Both the position numbers and the translations under genes were made by a program. Below the pieces are notes generated by a model. It had not been told where the DNA came from. It ran no database searches and was given only the letters and a program-made list of their open reading frames with translations. From Pseudomonas extremorientalis (GTDB lineage Bacteria; Pseudomonadota; Gammaproteobacteria; Pseudomonadales; Pseudomonadaceae), in NCBI RefSeq assembly GCF_001870465.1, contig NZ_MDGK01000060.1, positions 62,001 to 126,000 on the forward strand: a DNA stretch of 64,000 bases, read 5' to 3'. Numbering within the stretch: position 1 is the first letter of the stretch; every line of letters starts with the position of its first letter. Positions 39,908-48,389 of this stretch are shown here, one piece after another.

Positions 39908-41595
39908 GCGTCCTCTCCACGGGTCACGCGCAGCACTTCTTCCAGCGAAGTAATCCCCGCCAGTGCCTGGCGCAAACCTTCTTCATACAAGGTGCGCAAA
40001 CCGGCGCGGCGCGCGGCCTGCTCCAGGGTCGAGGCATCGGCGTGGCGCATCAGCAGGCTGCGCAGTTCGTCGTTCATCACCAGCAGTTCGGTGAGGGCGC
40101 TGCGGCCGTGATAGGCGCCGCGATAGAGCAGGATCGGGCGTTGTTCGGTGAGGCGATCCAGGCCGTGTTCGGCGATCAGTTCGGGCGGCGCTTCGAAAGC
40201 GACACGCGTGGCCGGGTCCAGGCGCCGCACCAGGCGCTGGGCGAGGATGCCGCTGACGGTCGAGGCGATCAGGTAGCTTTCCACGCCCATGTCCAGCAGC
40301 CGCGTGATGCTCGCGGCGGCGCTGTTGGTGTGCAGGGTGGAGAGCACCAGGTGCCCGGTGAGGGAAGATTGGATGGCGATGCGGCAGGTTTCCAGGTCGC
40401 GGATCTCGCCGATCATGATCACGTCCGGGTCCTGGCGCACGATGGAGCGCAACGCCCCGGCGAAGTCCAGGCCGATGGCGGGCTTGACCTGGATCTGGTT
40501 GATGCCTTCGAGCTGGTACTCCACCGGGTCTTCCACGGTGATAATCTTGCGCTCGGCGGTGTTGAGCCGCGACAGCGCGGTGTAGAGCGTGGTGGTCTTG
40601 CCGGAGCCGGTGGGCCCGGTGACCAGCAGGATGCCGTGGGGCCGTTCCAGCAGGTCGAGGAAGGCGGCCAGGCGCTGGCCGTCGAAGCCCAGGCTGGGAA
40701 AGTCGAACTGCACGGTTTGCCGGTCCAGCAGGCGCAGCACCACCGACTCGCCGAAACTGGTGGGCACCGTGGACACCCGCAGGTCCAGCTCCTTGCCCTG
40801 GATACGCAACATGATGCGCCCATCCTGCGGCAACCGGCGCTCGGCGATGTCCAGCCGCGCCATGATCTTCACCCGCGAAATCACCGCCGCCGAGGAACTG
40901 GCCGGCGGCGCTTCGGCGTCATGCAGCACACCGTCGATGCGGTAGCGCACCTTGAGTTGGTGTTCGAAGGGTTCGATGTGGATGTCCGAAGCACGTTGCT
41001 CCACGGCGCGTTGCAGGATCAGGTTGACCAGGCGGATCACCGGCGCTTCGGAGGCCAGGTCCTTGAGGTGTTCGATATCGTCCTGGGCGCCGCCCTGTTC
41101 ATCGAGGTTTTCGATCAGCGTGCCCATGGCCGAACGGCCCTGGCCGTAGTAACGCTCGATCAGTGTATCGACCTCAGTGCGCGGACCGATGGCCAGCCAC
41201 ACCGGCACCTGGCATGCATAGGCCAGGGCCTGGAACGGAAAACGCAGCGCCGGGTTGGCGGCCAGCACGCGCAGGCCACCCAGGGTCCAGCCCATGGGCG
41301 CGACCTGGTAATGGCGCATGAAGCGTTCAGTCAGGGCAGGCAAGGGATCGAGCAACGGCGGCGCGGCGTCCGCCAGCAACAGCGGCGCACCGAGCAACGC
41401 CGCCCAGGCGCGGGCCAGTTCGATATCGGAAACCAGGCCCAGGCGGGTCAGCAGGCTTAGCAGGTCATCCGACGGCAAGCGCCGGGCGCGCTCCAGGTCT
41501 ACCGTTTTCAACCCAGCATGCTGCATCAACCACGCACACACCTGGTCGGTGTGCGGGATCTGCATCTGGCAGGCATCGATAGGCGCTGACGACAT
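39904..41595 (-). CDS. gspE: Type II secretion ATPase GspE, lacking the tetracysteine motif
   Basis: A 563-residue secretion ATPase. It has an N-terminal GspE-N/MshEN-type domain, then Walker A TGPTGSGKTTTLYTAL, an Asp box ITVEDPVEYQLEGINQIQV, Walker B IMIGEIRDLETCRIAI and His box GHLVLSTLHTNSAAASI. The usual CxxC...CxxC zinc region after the QRLVRRL segment is missing: the frame passes from QRLVRRLDPATRVAFEAP to YRGAYHGRSALTELL with no Cys. First gene of the gsp operon; order E-F-G-H-I-J-K-L-M-C/N-D matches the Xps arrangement. Confidence 0.92.
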   Translation of the reverse strand: MSSAPIDACQMQIPHTDQVCAWLMQHAGLKTVDLERARRLPSDDLLSLLTRLGLVSDIELARAWAALLGAPLLLADAAPPLLDPLPALTERFMRHYQVAPMGWTLGGLRVLAANPALRFPFQALAYACQVPVWLAIGPRTEVDTLIERYYGQGRSAMGTLIENLDEQGGAQDDIEHLKDLASEAPVIRLVNLILQRAVEQRASDIHIEPFEHQLKVRYRIDGVLHDAEAPPASSSAAVISRVKIMARLDIAERRLPQDGRIMLRIQGKELDLRVSTVPTSFGESVVLRLLDRQTVQFDFPSLGFDGQRLAAFLDLLERPHGILLVTGPTGSGKTTTLYTALSRLNTAERKIITVEDPVEYQLEGINQIQVKPAIGLDFAGALRSIVRQDPDVIMIGEIRDLETCRIAIQSSLTGHLVLSTLHTNSAAASITRLLDMGVESYLIASTVSGILAQRLVRRLDPATRVAFEAPPELIAEHGLDRLTEQRPILLYRGAYHGRSALTELLVMNDELRSLLMRHADASTLEQAARRAGLRTLYEEGLRQALAGITSLEEVLRVTRGEDA

Positions 41596-42000
41596 AAGGT
41601 TGAGGTATCTAGTATTACGAGAAAGTATGGCTATTTGGAACTACTTAAACATGCCATTAGTTAGCCATAACCCAAGCGAGAGCAAGCCGGGGTTATCGAC
41701 TGGAAGTTATAGCGCTAGTTCCTGAAAGAGGGGAATAAAATAAACACAATGACCAAGAACCCCGTGACAGAGCCTTAGCAGCTAATAGCCACTACTTCGC
41801 TAGTTGCAATTAGCCACTTGTGCGCTTTGCCACAATTAAACGGCAGCCCAATAAATTCACAGGACTTACTTCACCTGCGACGCGGAGCACACTCGCACTT
41901 TCGAGTGGCCGTTCACTAGGATTATCGAGCGTTGAAATGTGGGAGCGCGCGGGCTTGTCTGGGTGTCTGGTTTTGGGGCTGCTTCGCAGCCCAACGCGGG

Positions 42001-42072
42001 GCAAGCCCGCTCGCCACAGCAAGCCCGCTCGCCACAGCAGGCCGGCCCACCACAGCAGGCCGGCTACACAGA
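42001..42072. repeat. Four 18-base tandem repeats
   Basis: Units: gcaagcccgctcgccaca twice identical, then gcaggccggcccaccaca, then gcaggccggctacacaga. Each resembles half of a REP palindrome, so the array looks like an amplified REP fragment. There are no spacers, so it is not a CRISPR. Confidence 0.9.
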
Positions 42073-42087
42073 ACAAAAACCGTATCC

Positions 42088-42116
42088 ACGATGCGAAGCG
42101 AGTCGGTCTTGATCTT
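42088..42116. repeat. Intergenic repeat copy 2 (shared with 5252)
   Basis: Same acgatgcgaagcgagtcg plus tcttgatctt element as at 5252-5280, ending three bases from the fecE-like stop codon. Both copies therefore sit immediately 3' of a minus-strand gene. Confidence 0.75.
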
Positions 42117-42118
42117 GA

Positions 42119-42910
42119 TCAGGCCTTGGCCCGAGTGCTTTTTTCAACCAGGCACATCGGCGTGCCGGCGACCGGCTCTTGCATCACCTGTACCTGCACC
42201 TCAAATACCCGCCGCATCAACTCGGCACTGACCACCTGCGCCGGTGTGCCATCAGCGACCAGTTTGCCGCCGTGCATCACCGCCAGGTGATCGGCATAAC
42301 GGCAGGCCTGGTTGATGTCATGCAGCACGGTGATCACGGTTTTACCCTCGGCAGCCAGTTCGCCCATCAGGTCGAGCAGTTCGACCTGATGGCTGATGTC
42401 GAGGTAAGTGGTGGGTTCATCCAGCAGCACCACCGGCGCATTCTGCGCCAACACCATCGCCAGCCAGGCACGCTGGCGCTGGCCGCCGGACAGGTCCGCC
42501 AGGGCGCGATCAGCCAGCACGTCCAGTTCCAGGCGCTGCATGGCTTGACTCACGTGAGCTTGATCACTGCCGCTCAGGCGTCCCCACAGCGAGTTATGCG
42601 GGCTGCGGCCATAGGCAACCAACTGGCGCACGCTGACGCCTTCCGGCACCGGCAACACTTGCGGCAAGAACGCGATGTGCCGGGCCAACTGGCGGGCAGA
42701 CAGGCTGGCATAGGCCTGGCCATCCAGGGTCAGCTCGCCCTGAGTCGGCTTGAGGATACGCGCGAAGGCCTTGAGCAAGGTGGACTTGCCGCAGCCATTG
42801 GGGCCGATCAACGCGGTGACCTTGCCGGCGGGCGGTGCAAAGGACAGACCTTGCACGATACGGGTGGCGCCGTAGCCGATGTCCAGCTCGCGTGCCTGGA
42901 GAATACTCAT
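42119..42910 (-). CDS. fecE: Iron-siderophore ABC transporter ATP-binding protein (FecE type)
   Basis: A 263-residue ATPase: Walker A GPNGCGKST, signature LSGGQRQRAWLAMVLAQ, Walker B VVLLDEPTTYLD and switch His in VLHDINQACRYADH. The RQRAWLAM and DEPTTYLDISHQ stretches are typical of FecE/FepC. Last gene of a receptor-binding protein-permease-permease-ATPase block. Confidence 0.87.
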   Translation of the reverse strand: MSILQARELDIGYGATRIVQGLSFAPPAGKVTALIGPNGCGKSTLLKAFARILKPTQGELTLDGQAYASLSARQLARHIAFLPQVLPVPEGVSVRQLVAYGRSPHNSLWGRLSGSDQAHVSQAMQRLELDVLADRALADLSGGQRQRAWLAMVLAQNAPVVLLDEPTTYLDISHQVELLDLMGELAAEGKTVITVLHDINQACRYADHLAVMHGGKLVADGTPAQVVSAELMRRVFEVQVQVMQEPVAGTPMCLVEKSTRAKA

Positions 42911-42914
42911 GTCA

Positions 42915-43883
42915 TCAACCCTTGAACCGTGCCAGCAACCAAAGAAAATACGGCGCGCCGATCACCGCCGTAAGCACCCCGGCGGGGATTTCGCTGGGCG
43001 CGATCAGCGTGCGCCCCAGCGTATCGGCGAGCACCAGCAGCAACGCACCGATCAGCATCGCCGCCGGCAGCAGGTACTGGTGATGCCCGCCCACCAGCCG
43101 GCGCGCCATGTGCGGCGCGACCAGGCCGATAAAGCCAATCGGACCGATCACCCCCACGCCCAGGCTGGTGAGCAACACCGCGCAGGCCATCGCCGACCAA
43201 CGCGTACGGCTCAGCGCGGTGCCCAGGCTGTGGGCCGCCTCATCGCCCAAGGCGATCAGGTTGAGCGGCTTGGCCAGGCACAGGCCCACGGGGATCAATA
43301 CGAGGAACGGCAACACCAGCGCCACATGGTGCCAGTTGCGGCTCCACAGGCTACCGGTCAGCGCGAGCAGCGCGGTGTTGATATCCAAGGGGTGAGAGAG
43401 AATCAGAAACTCGGTGACACTGGACAAGGTCACCGCAATCGCCACCCCGGACAACGCAAAGCGCACCCCGGAAAAACTCACGCCGGTGTTGTACAGCGCC
43501 AATAACAGCGCACCACCCGCCCCGCCCAGGCAAGCCACCAGCGGCAGCCACGCAATCGGCAGGTGTGGCCAACTGATGATCGCCACGGTCAGCGCGAGCC
43601 CGGCGCCTTGGGTTACGCCGAGGATCTCCGGCGAGGCCAGCGGATTACGGATCACGCCCTGCACAATCGCCCCGGCCAGGCCGAAGGCCGCACCGGCGAG
43701 AATCGCGATCAGGCTGCGTGGCAGACGGTGGTTCCACACTTCAAAGTCGAGGGCGTCGTGGGCCAGCAGGCGTTCGAAAACGGTGTGCGGCGTAAGCCAC
43801 AGGGTGCCGGCGCTGAGGCTGACCCCGGTTGCCAGCAGCAACAGGCCGAGCAGCAGCCACAAGCGCAGTCGTGGGCGGATCAT
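42915..43883 (-). CDS. fecD: Iron-siderophore ABC transporter permease (FecD type)
   Basis: A 322-residue polytopic permease of the FecCD/BtuC family with about nine to ten hydrophobic helices. It carries HRLPRSLIAILAGAAFGLAGAIVQGVIRNPLASPEILGVTQGA near the N-terminus and the coupling region LGDEAAHSLGTAL, then GPIGFIGLVAPHMARRLVG. The start overlaps the fecC-like stop (ATGA). Confidence 0.85.
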   Translation of the reverse strand: MIRPRLRLWLLLGLLLLATGVSLSAGTLWLTPHTVFERLLAHDALDFEVWNHRLPRSLIAILAGAAFGLAGAIVQGVIRNPLASPEILGVTQGAGLALTVAIISWPHLPIAWLPLVACLGGAGGALLLALYNTGVSFSGVRFALSGVAIAVTLSSVTEFLILSHPLDINTALLALTGSLWSRNWHHVALVLPFLVLIPVGLCLAKPLNLIALGDEAAHSLGTALSRTRWSAMACAVLLTSLGVGVIGPIGFIGLVAPHMARRLVGGHHQYLLPAAMLIGALLLVLADTLGRTLIAPSEIPAGVLTAVIGAPYFLWLLARFKG

Positions 43884-44869
43884 AGGGCGCGCCTGGCAAG
43901 AAAGAGGAAAAACGGCGCGCCGATCAGCGCGGTGACCACCCCCGCCGGCGTTTCCACCGGGAAGGCAACGGCGCGGCTGAGCAGGTCGGCCCCCAGCACG
44001 ATCACCGCGCCCAATGTGGCGCTCAGCGGGATCAGCCAGCGGTAGTCATTGCCCAGGAACTGACGCAGGATATTCGGCGCGATCAGCCCGACAAACCCGA
44101 TCGGTCCCACCGCACACACGCTGGCGCCCACCAGCAGCAAACTGGCGACAAACACCTGCAGACGCAGGCTGGCGATGCCGACGCCCAGTGAGCGTGCGGC
44201 GTCTTCGCCGAGGTTGATCAGGTTCAGGCGCGGCGCGCACCAGAGTGCCCACAGGCCGCCGATCAAGGCGCATGGCCAGAGCAGTTGCACCTGCGCAGCG
44301 CCGACATTGGCCAGTGAACCGGCCAGCCAGTTGAGCACGCTTTGCGCCTGGGCCTCGACCAGGATCACTGTGAGCCGGGTCAACGCGGCGCACAACGCCG
44401 CCACGGCCACGCCAGCCAAAACCAGACGGCCCTGGGCCGTGGTCGGCGACCAGGCACCGCCCAGGCTGAACACGGTGAACCAGGCCAGCGCGCCGCCCAG
44501 GCAGGTCATCAACAGCGCACCGCCAGCAAAGGGCGGCGCGACCAGGCCGGTGGAAAACAGGGCCAGTCCCAGCGCGGCGCCCGCCGTCACGCCAAACAGC
44601 GACGGCGAGGCCAGGCGGTTGCGCGTAATGCCCTGCATCAGCGCCCCCGCGAGGCCCAGGCAGGCACCGACCAACGCGGCACACACGGCCCGTGGCACAC
44701 GCAACTGGGCGACGATATAGGCCATGTTGCCGCCGACGCGGCCCTGGTGAACCAGGCCATTCCAGGCATCCGTCGCTGTCAGGGTAAATGGCGACCAGCT
44801 GTACAGCGACAGCCAGAACAACCCGGCACCCGACAGCAGAATGCCAACGGCGGCGAAACTGCGTTGCAC
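43880..44869 (-). CDS. fecC: Iron-siderophore ABC transporter permease (FecC type)
   Basis: A 329-residue FecCD-family permease, paralogous to the next gene. It shows LRVPRAVCAALVGACLGLAGALMQGITRNRLASPSLFGVTAGAALG, LGEDAARSLGVGIASLR and GPIGFVGLIAPNILRQFLGNDYR. It starts two bases after the binding-protein gene and overlaps fecD by four bases. Confidence 0.85.
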   Translation of the reverse strand: MQRSFAAVGILLSGAGLFWLSLYSWSPFTLTATDAWNGLVHQGRVGGNMAYIVAQLRVPRAVCAALVGACLGLAGALMQGITRNRLASPSLFGVTAGAALGLALFSTGLVAPPFAGGALLMTCLGGALAWFTVFSLGGAWSPTTAQGRLVLAGVAVAALCAALTRLTVILVEAQAQSVLNWLAGSLANVGAAQVQLLWPCALIGGLWALWCAPRLNLINLGEDAARSLGVGIASLRLQVFVASLLLVGASVCAVGPIGFVGLIAPNILRQFLGNDYRWLIPLSATLGAVIVLGADLLSRAVAFPVETPAGVVTALIGAPFFLFLARRAL

Positions 44870-44871
44870 GG

Positions 44872-45792
44872 TTATTGGCTCAATACGGCTTTACCGCCCT
44901 TGAGAATCGCCAGCGCATCCTCGGCGATCTGCTCCGACGCCAGCACGCCACGGTTGCGCGCCCAGCTGTCGCCATCCACTTCGGCCACATGCTTATTGCG
45001 CACGGCGCCGAGCACTTGCCACAACGGCTGCTTGCTCCAGCTGTCGACGATGCTGGGGCGACGGTAATGACCGACCAGCAACCAACCCGGGTCGAGGGCC
45101 AGCAACTGTTCCAGGCTGACGAACTCGGTGGGCGCGGCGTTGGCGCGTACCGATGGGACTTTCAGGCCGATGGCCTCAAGCACGCTGCCGGCGTAGGAGT
45201 CCGGGCCATGCACGGAGAAGCTGTCCTCACGCGCCACACCGAACAACACGCTGGCGCCGGCCGGGATCTGTTGCGCAATGGCCTTGAGGTTTTCACGGTT
45301 CTTCTGGATGCGCGCCTCCATCTGCGCGCTCTTGCCGAGGGCCTTGCCAATCAGTTCGGCGGATTTGAGGCTGCCCTGGTAATCCTCGCCACGGGACGGC
45401 AGCAGCAAGGTCGGCGCGATGCTCGCCAGGTCGCTGTACAGCGCCTGGTGGCGATTGAGGTCGGCCACGATCAGATCGGGCTTGAGCCGGGCGATCTCCT
45501 CGATGCTCGGCTGCGAGCGCAGGCCCACCGACTGCCATTGGCCGATGGCCTGGCGTACGCGGGGCAACACGCGGTTGGCATCGCCATCATCGGCGGCGCC
45601 GACCGGGGTGACGTCAACGGCGGCCAGGCTGTCGAGAAAGGAAAACTCCAGCACCACCACGCGCTTGGGGGCATCGGGCAGATGCACGGCGTGCTGGCCG
45701 TCGTTGAGGTCGATGGGGGCGGCGCTCAGCAGGCTGGACGAGAACGCCAGGACACAGGCGGCCAGGGTGGGGATGGAACGCAGCATTCGCAT
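44872..45792 (-). CDS. fecB: Periplasmic iron-siderophore binding protein (FecB type)
   Basis: A 306-residue class III binding protein. The signal peptide ends near LLSAAP. It has RVVVLEFSFLDSLAAVDVTPVGAADD, SIEEIARLKPDLIVADLNRH and the hinge helix SVLEAIGLKVPSV. The sequence pattern is that of the ferric dicitrate/hydroxamate group; the actual siderophore cannot be fixed. A half-conserved Fur box lies about 85 bases upstream. Confidence 0.85.
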   Translation of the reverse strand: MRMLRSIPTLAACVLAFSSSLLSAAPIDLNDGQHAVHLPDAPKRVVVLEFSFLDSLAAVDVTPVGAADDGDANRVLPRVRQAIGQWQSVGLRSQPSIEEIARLKPDLIVADLNRHQALYSDLASIAPTLLLPSRGEDYQGSLKSAELIGKALGKSAQMEARIQKNRENLKAIAQQIPAGASVLFGVAREDSFSVHGPDSYAGSVLEAIGLKVPSVRANAAPTEFVSLEQLLALDPGWLLVGHYRRPSIVDSWSKQPLWQVLGAVRNKHVAEVDGDSWARNRGVLASEQIAEDALAILKGGKAVLSQ

Positions 45793-45816
45793 GACAAGGA
45801 CCTCGGCGTTAAAACA

Positions 45817-45837
45817 CCCCGGCTAGGCAGGCCGGGG
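45817..45837 (-). terminator. Hairpin between receptor and fecB-like gene
   Basis: CCCCGGC-ctgccta-GCCGGGG followed on the minus strand by TGTTTTAA. A strong 7-bp GC stem with a short T-run, suited to end or attenuate transcription between the receptor and the transporter genes. If the Fur-box promoter upstream is real, transcripts of fecBCDE must pass this hairpin. Confidence 0.5.
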
Positions 45838-45879
45838 AAAACGGCGGGTACTATTCCATATCGGCGCGGCGTGATCAAA

Positions 45880-45898
45880 AAACATTCTCATTTATAAC
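45880..45898 (-). promoter_or_regulatory. Possible Fur box
   Basis: The minus strand reads ATAAATGAGAATGTTTT. The left half AAATGAGAAT matches Pseudomonas Fur sites well; the right half is degenerate. It is placed upstream of the fecB-like gene. Confidence 0.4.
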
Positions 45899-45913
45899 CT
45901 GCACAACCCAGTG

Positions 45914-48304
45914 TCAGAAGTCGACGGTGGCCGACAGCAGGTAGGTGCGCGGCGTCGACAGGGTCAGCCCCGGCTCGCTGTCATCCGATGCACCGGCCGA
46001 GCTCCAGTAGCGTTTATCGGCGACGTTCTCCACATTCGCCCGCAGGGTGATGTGCTTGTCATCCACCTTGAAGCCATAGCGTGCGCCGACGTCGAGGCGG
46101 TTCCAGGCGTCGATTTCCTTGACATTGGACTGGTCCAGGTACTGCGAGCTGGAGTAGATGCCACGGCTGGTCAACGTCAGGCCTTCCAGGCCCGGCACGT
46201 CCCATTCGGCGCCGAGGTTGACGTTGTACTTGGGCGTGGCCGGCGCACGGTTGCCGTCCCAGGTGCCATTGGTGGTGTCTTTGAGTTTGCTGTCGATGTA
46301 CATCACCCCGCCCAGTAGGCGGAAGCCCTTGAGCGGTTCGCCGAACACGCTCAGTTCCACACCGGCATTCTCGCGCTTGCCGTTGGGGCCAAACAGCCGC
46401 GTGGTCGCATTGGTTTCATAGGCCGGTTGCTTGATGCGGAACACGGCGGCGGTCACCGCGAAGGCACCGGCATCGTACTTGGCGCCCACTTCCACCTGGC
46501 GGCTGATGAACGGCGGGAAGATCTCGTCTTCGTTTCTCGAGGTCGACGGCGCGATCTTGCCCTGGCTCAGGCCTTCCATGTAGTTGGCGTACAGCGACAA
46601 CTTGTCGGTGGCCTTGAACAGGAGGCCGCCCGACGGCGATACCTTTTCTTCGTCATAGGCGGTGTCGCCTTTGATCCCATCGCTCCAGTCAGTCACCTTG
46701 ACCCGCTGCCAGCGCGCACCGAGGGTGAGCAACAGGCGGTCGTCGAAAAAACCCAGGGTGTCGGACAAGGCCACGCCGCTGAATTTGTTTTCGGTGTAGA
46801 CCTTGGGATCGAAGCGCGTCGGCCGTGACGGCGTCGGCGACTGCACCGGGTTGTAGAGATTGCTCGACGGCGCCGTATACCGCGCACCGCCGTTGGTGAA
46901 GTCCATGTCGAAGTAGCTGGCGGCCAGGTTGACCTCATGGCTCACCGGCCCGGTATGGAACCAGTTGCGCACGCCAGCGGTGTAGGTGCGCACGTTTTCA
47001 TCGCGGGTGAAATCCCGCGGCTGCACGCTGAAATCGCCGGCCGCATTGGTCACCGAAACCGCGTGGCGCAGGAAGTCGTGGTTGCTTTTGCGCGCGCCCA
47101 CGCCACCGTAGAGCATCACGTTGTCACTGAGGTCGTACTCGGCGTTGACCGTACCAAAGGTGTCATTGGTGCGAGCCTTGCTCCACGACTGCGCATAGTT
47201 GCGGCGCACATCGCTGGCACTCGGCACCGGCGCAGCGGCCGCCACCTGCACGCGCTCCTGGGGGGCATCGGTGTCGCGCTCGGTGTGGCCGATATCGGTG
47301 GAAAGGCGCAGGCGCTCGCCGCGAAAATCCAGGCCCAGCACGGCCATTTCGCGGTCGACGCTCTGGTGGTCCCAGGCGGTGTCGCCGGATTGCTTCACGC
47401 CGTTGAAGCGAATGCCGTACTGGTTGTCCTCGCCAAAGCGTCGGCCAATGTCGACCGCACCGCCGGCCTGGCTGTCGGACGCCCAGTTGCCGGTAAACGA
47501 GTTGATGTCCTTGTCGGTGGCGCGCTTGGGCACCACGTTGATCCCGCCGCCCACGCTGCCACGCGGCGAGATGCCGTTGATCAACTGGCTCGGGCCTTTG
47601 AGGATGTCGACGCGGTCGGCCATTTCCATGTCGATGGTGTACGTCGGCAGCACGCCGTACAAGCCGTTGTAGGCCACGTCACTGTTGAACAGGCTGAACC
47701 CGCGAATGGTGAATTGCTCGTAGCGCCCACCGGCCGGGTTGGTGGCGCGCACCGAGGGGTCGGCGGCGATCAGGTCGCCGAGGGTGCGTGCCTGCTGGTT
47801 TTTCACCGCCTCCTGGGTGTAGGTGGTGATGCTGAACGGAGTCTCCATGAAATCCCGCGTGCCCAGCAAGCCCTGCGCCGTGCGGCGCGCCACCTGGCCA
47901 CCGGCGTAGGTGTCGCCGTCGTACAGGCCGGTGGTGCCGAGGATCGACGTGGGCGCCAGTTCCAGGCTGCTGCCCTCCGGCACCGGCACCAGCATGTAGG
48001 CCTGCTCGCCCATGGCTTGCAGTTGCAGGCCGGAACCTTGCAGCAGGCGGGCAAAGCCCTCCTCCACGCCGTATTCGCCGGACAAGCCAGTGCTGCTGCG
48101 TCCGCTGACCAGCGCCGGGTCCACCGACAGGTTGACCCCCGACAGCCCGGCAAAACGCGTCAGCGCCGCACTCAGGCTGCCCGCCGGCACTTGGTAGCTG
48201 CGCCGGGCGGCGGTGTCTTCGGCGTAGCTGACGGCGGCGAAAAACGGGCTGGCGCTGAGGCTCAGCATCAGGCTCAGTTTGAGCAAGGGGCGGACTGCGG
48301 GCAT
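45914..48304 (-). CDS. TonB-dependent siderophore receptor with STN signalling domain
   Basis: A 796-residue outer-membrane receptor. Signal peptide ends near SYAED. The secretin/TonB short N-terminal domain (about 35-105, YQVPAGSLSAALTRFAGLSGVNLSVDPALV...LQGSGLQLQAMGEQAYMLV) is followed by the plug (GRYEQFTIRGFSLFNSDVAYNG, VDILKGPSQLINGISPRGSVGGGINVVPKRA) and a 22-strand-type barrel ending YLLSATVDF. STN receptors normally signal through a FecR-like anti-sigma factor; none is nearby. The ATG at 48304 is chosen at the signal peptide. It resembles hydroxamate/ferrichrome receptors in general form. The ligand is unknown. Confidence 0.88.
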   Translation of the reverse strand: MPAVRPLLKLSLMLSLSASPFFAAVSYAEDTAARRSYQVPAGSLSAALTRFAGLSGVNLSVDPALVSGRSSTGLSGEYGVEEGFARLLQGSGLQLQAMGEQAYMLVPVPEGSSLELAPTSILGTTGLYDGDTYAGGQVARRTAQGLLGTRDFMETPFSITTYTQEAVKNQQARTLGDLIAADPSVRATNPAGGRYEQFTIRGFSLFNSDVAYNGLYGVLPTYTIDMEMADRVDILKGPSQLINGISPRGSVGGGINVVPKRATDKDINSFTGNWASDSQAGGAVDIGRRFGEDNQYGIRFNGVKQSGDTAWDHQSVDREMAVLGLDFRGERLRLSTDIGHTERDTDAPQERVQVAAAAPVPSASDVRRNYAQSWSKARTNDTFGTVNAEYDLSDNVMLYGGVGARKSNHDFLRHAVSVTNAAGDFSVQPRDFTRDENVRTYTAGVRNWFHTGPVSHEVNLAASYFDMDFTNGGARYTAPSSNLYNPVQSPTPSRPTRFDPKVYTENKFSGVALSDTLGFFDDRLLLTLGARWQRVKVTDWSDGIKGDTAYDEEKVSPSGGLLFKATDKLSLYANYMEGLSQGKIAPSTSRNEDEIFPPFISRQVEVGAKYDAGAFAVTAAVFRIKQPAYETNATTRLFGPNGKRENAGVELSVFGEPLKGFRLLGGVMYIDSKLKDTTNGTWDGNRAPATPKYNVNLGAEWDVPGLEGLTLTSRGIYSSSQYLDQSNVKEIDAWNRLDVGARYGFKVDDKHITLRANVENVADKRYWSSAGASDDSEPGLTLSTPRTYLLSATVDF

Positions 48305-48327
48305 TGGCGGAAGCTCTCGATATTGTT

Positions 48328-48354
48328 CACTTGCCTGGAATGACAGGCGAGGTG
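48328..48354. other. Hairpin in the receptor 5' leader
   Basis: CACTTGCCTG-gaatga-CAGGCGAGGTG, about 25 bases before the receptor ATG and close to the expected ribosome-binding region. There is no T-run after it on the minus strand, so it is not a terminator of the preceding gene. It might control receptor translation. Confidence 0.35.
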
Positions 48355-48389
48355 AAAAAAAGGGACAGGCTTCAGCCAATTTTTTTCGC

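Larger units (their letters stand above)
41596..42118. other. Gene-free region upstream of gspE, repeat-rich
   Basis: 523 bases between fecE-like and gspE. The gspE-proximal 230 bases are AT-rich and should hold the gsp promoter. The remainder is repeats: an inverted GGGGCTGCTTCGCAGCCC hairpin near 41975, four 18-base tandem units and the repeat copy at 42088. An 88-codon frame (41810-42076, minus) is made of the repeats and is not called. Confidence 0.7.

Noticed and set aside
42001..42072. CRISPR-like array
   Set aside because: The 18-base units are directly adjacent with no spacers and drift like a minisatellite; no cas genes.
41810..42076. 88-codon frame with Trp/Leu/Gly repeats
   Set aside because: Entirely translated tandem REP fragments; no ribosome-binding site.
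46937..48343. 468-codon plus-strand frame
   Set aside because: Antisense to the siderophore receptor, a clear STN/plug/barrel protein.
48328..48354. Terminator for the gamma-glutamyltransferase gene
   Set aside because: The A/T tract lies on the wrong side of the hairpin for minus-strand transcription.
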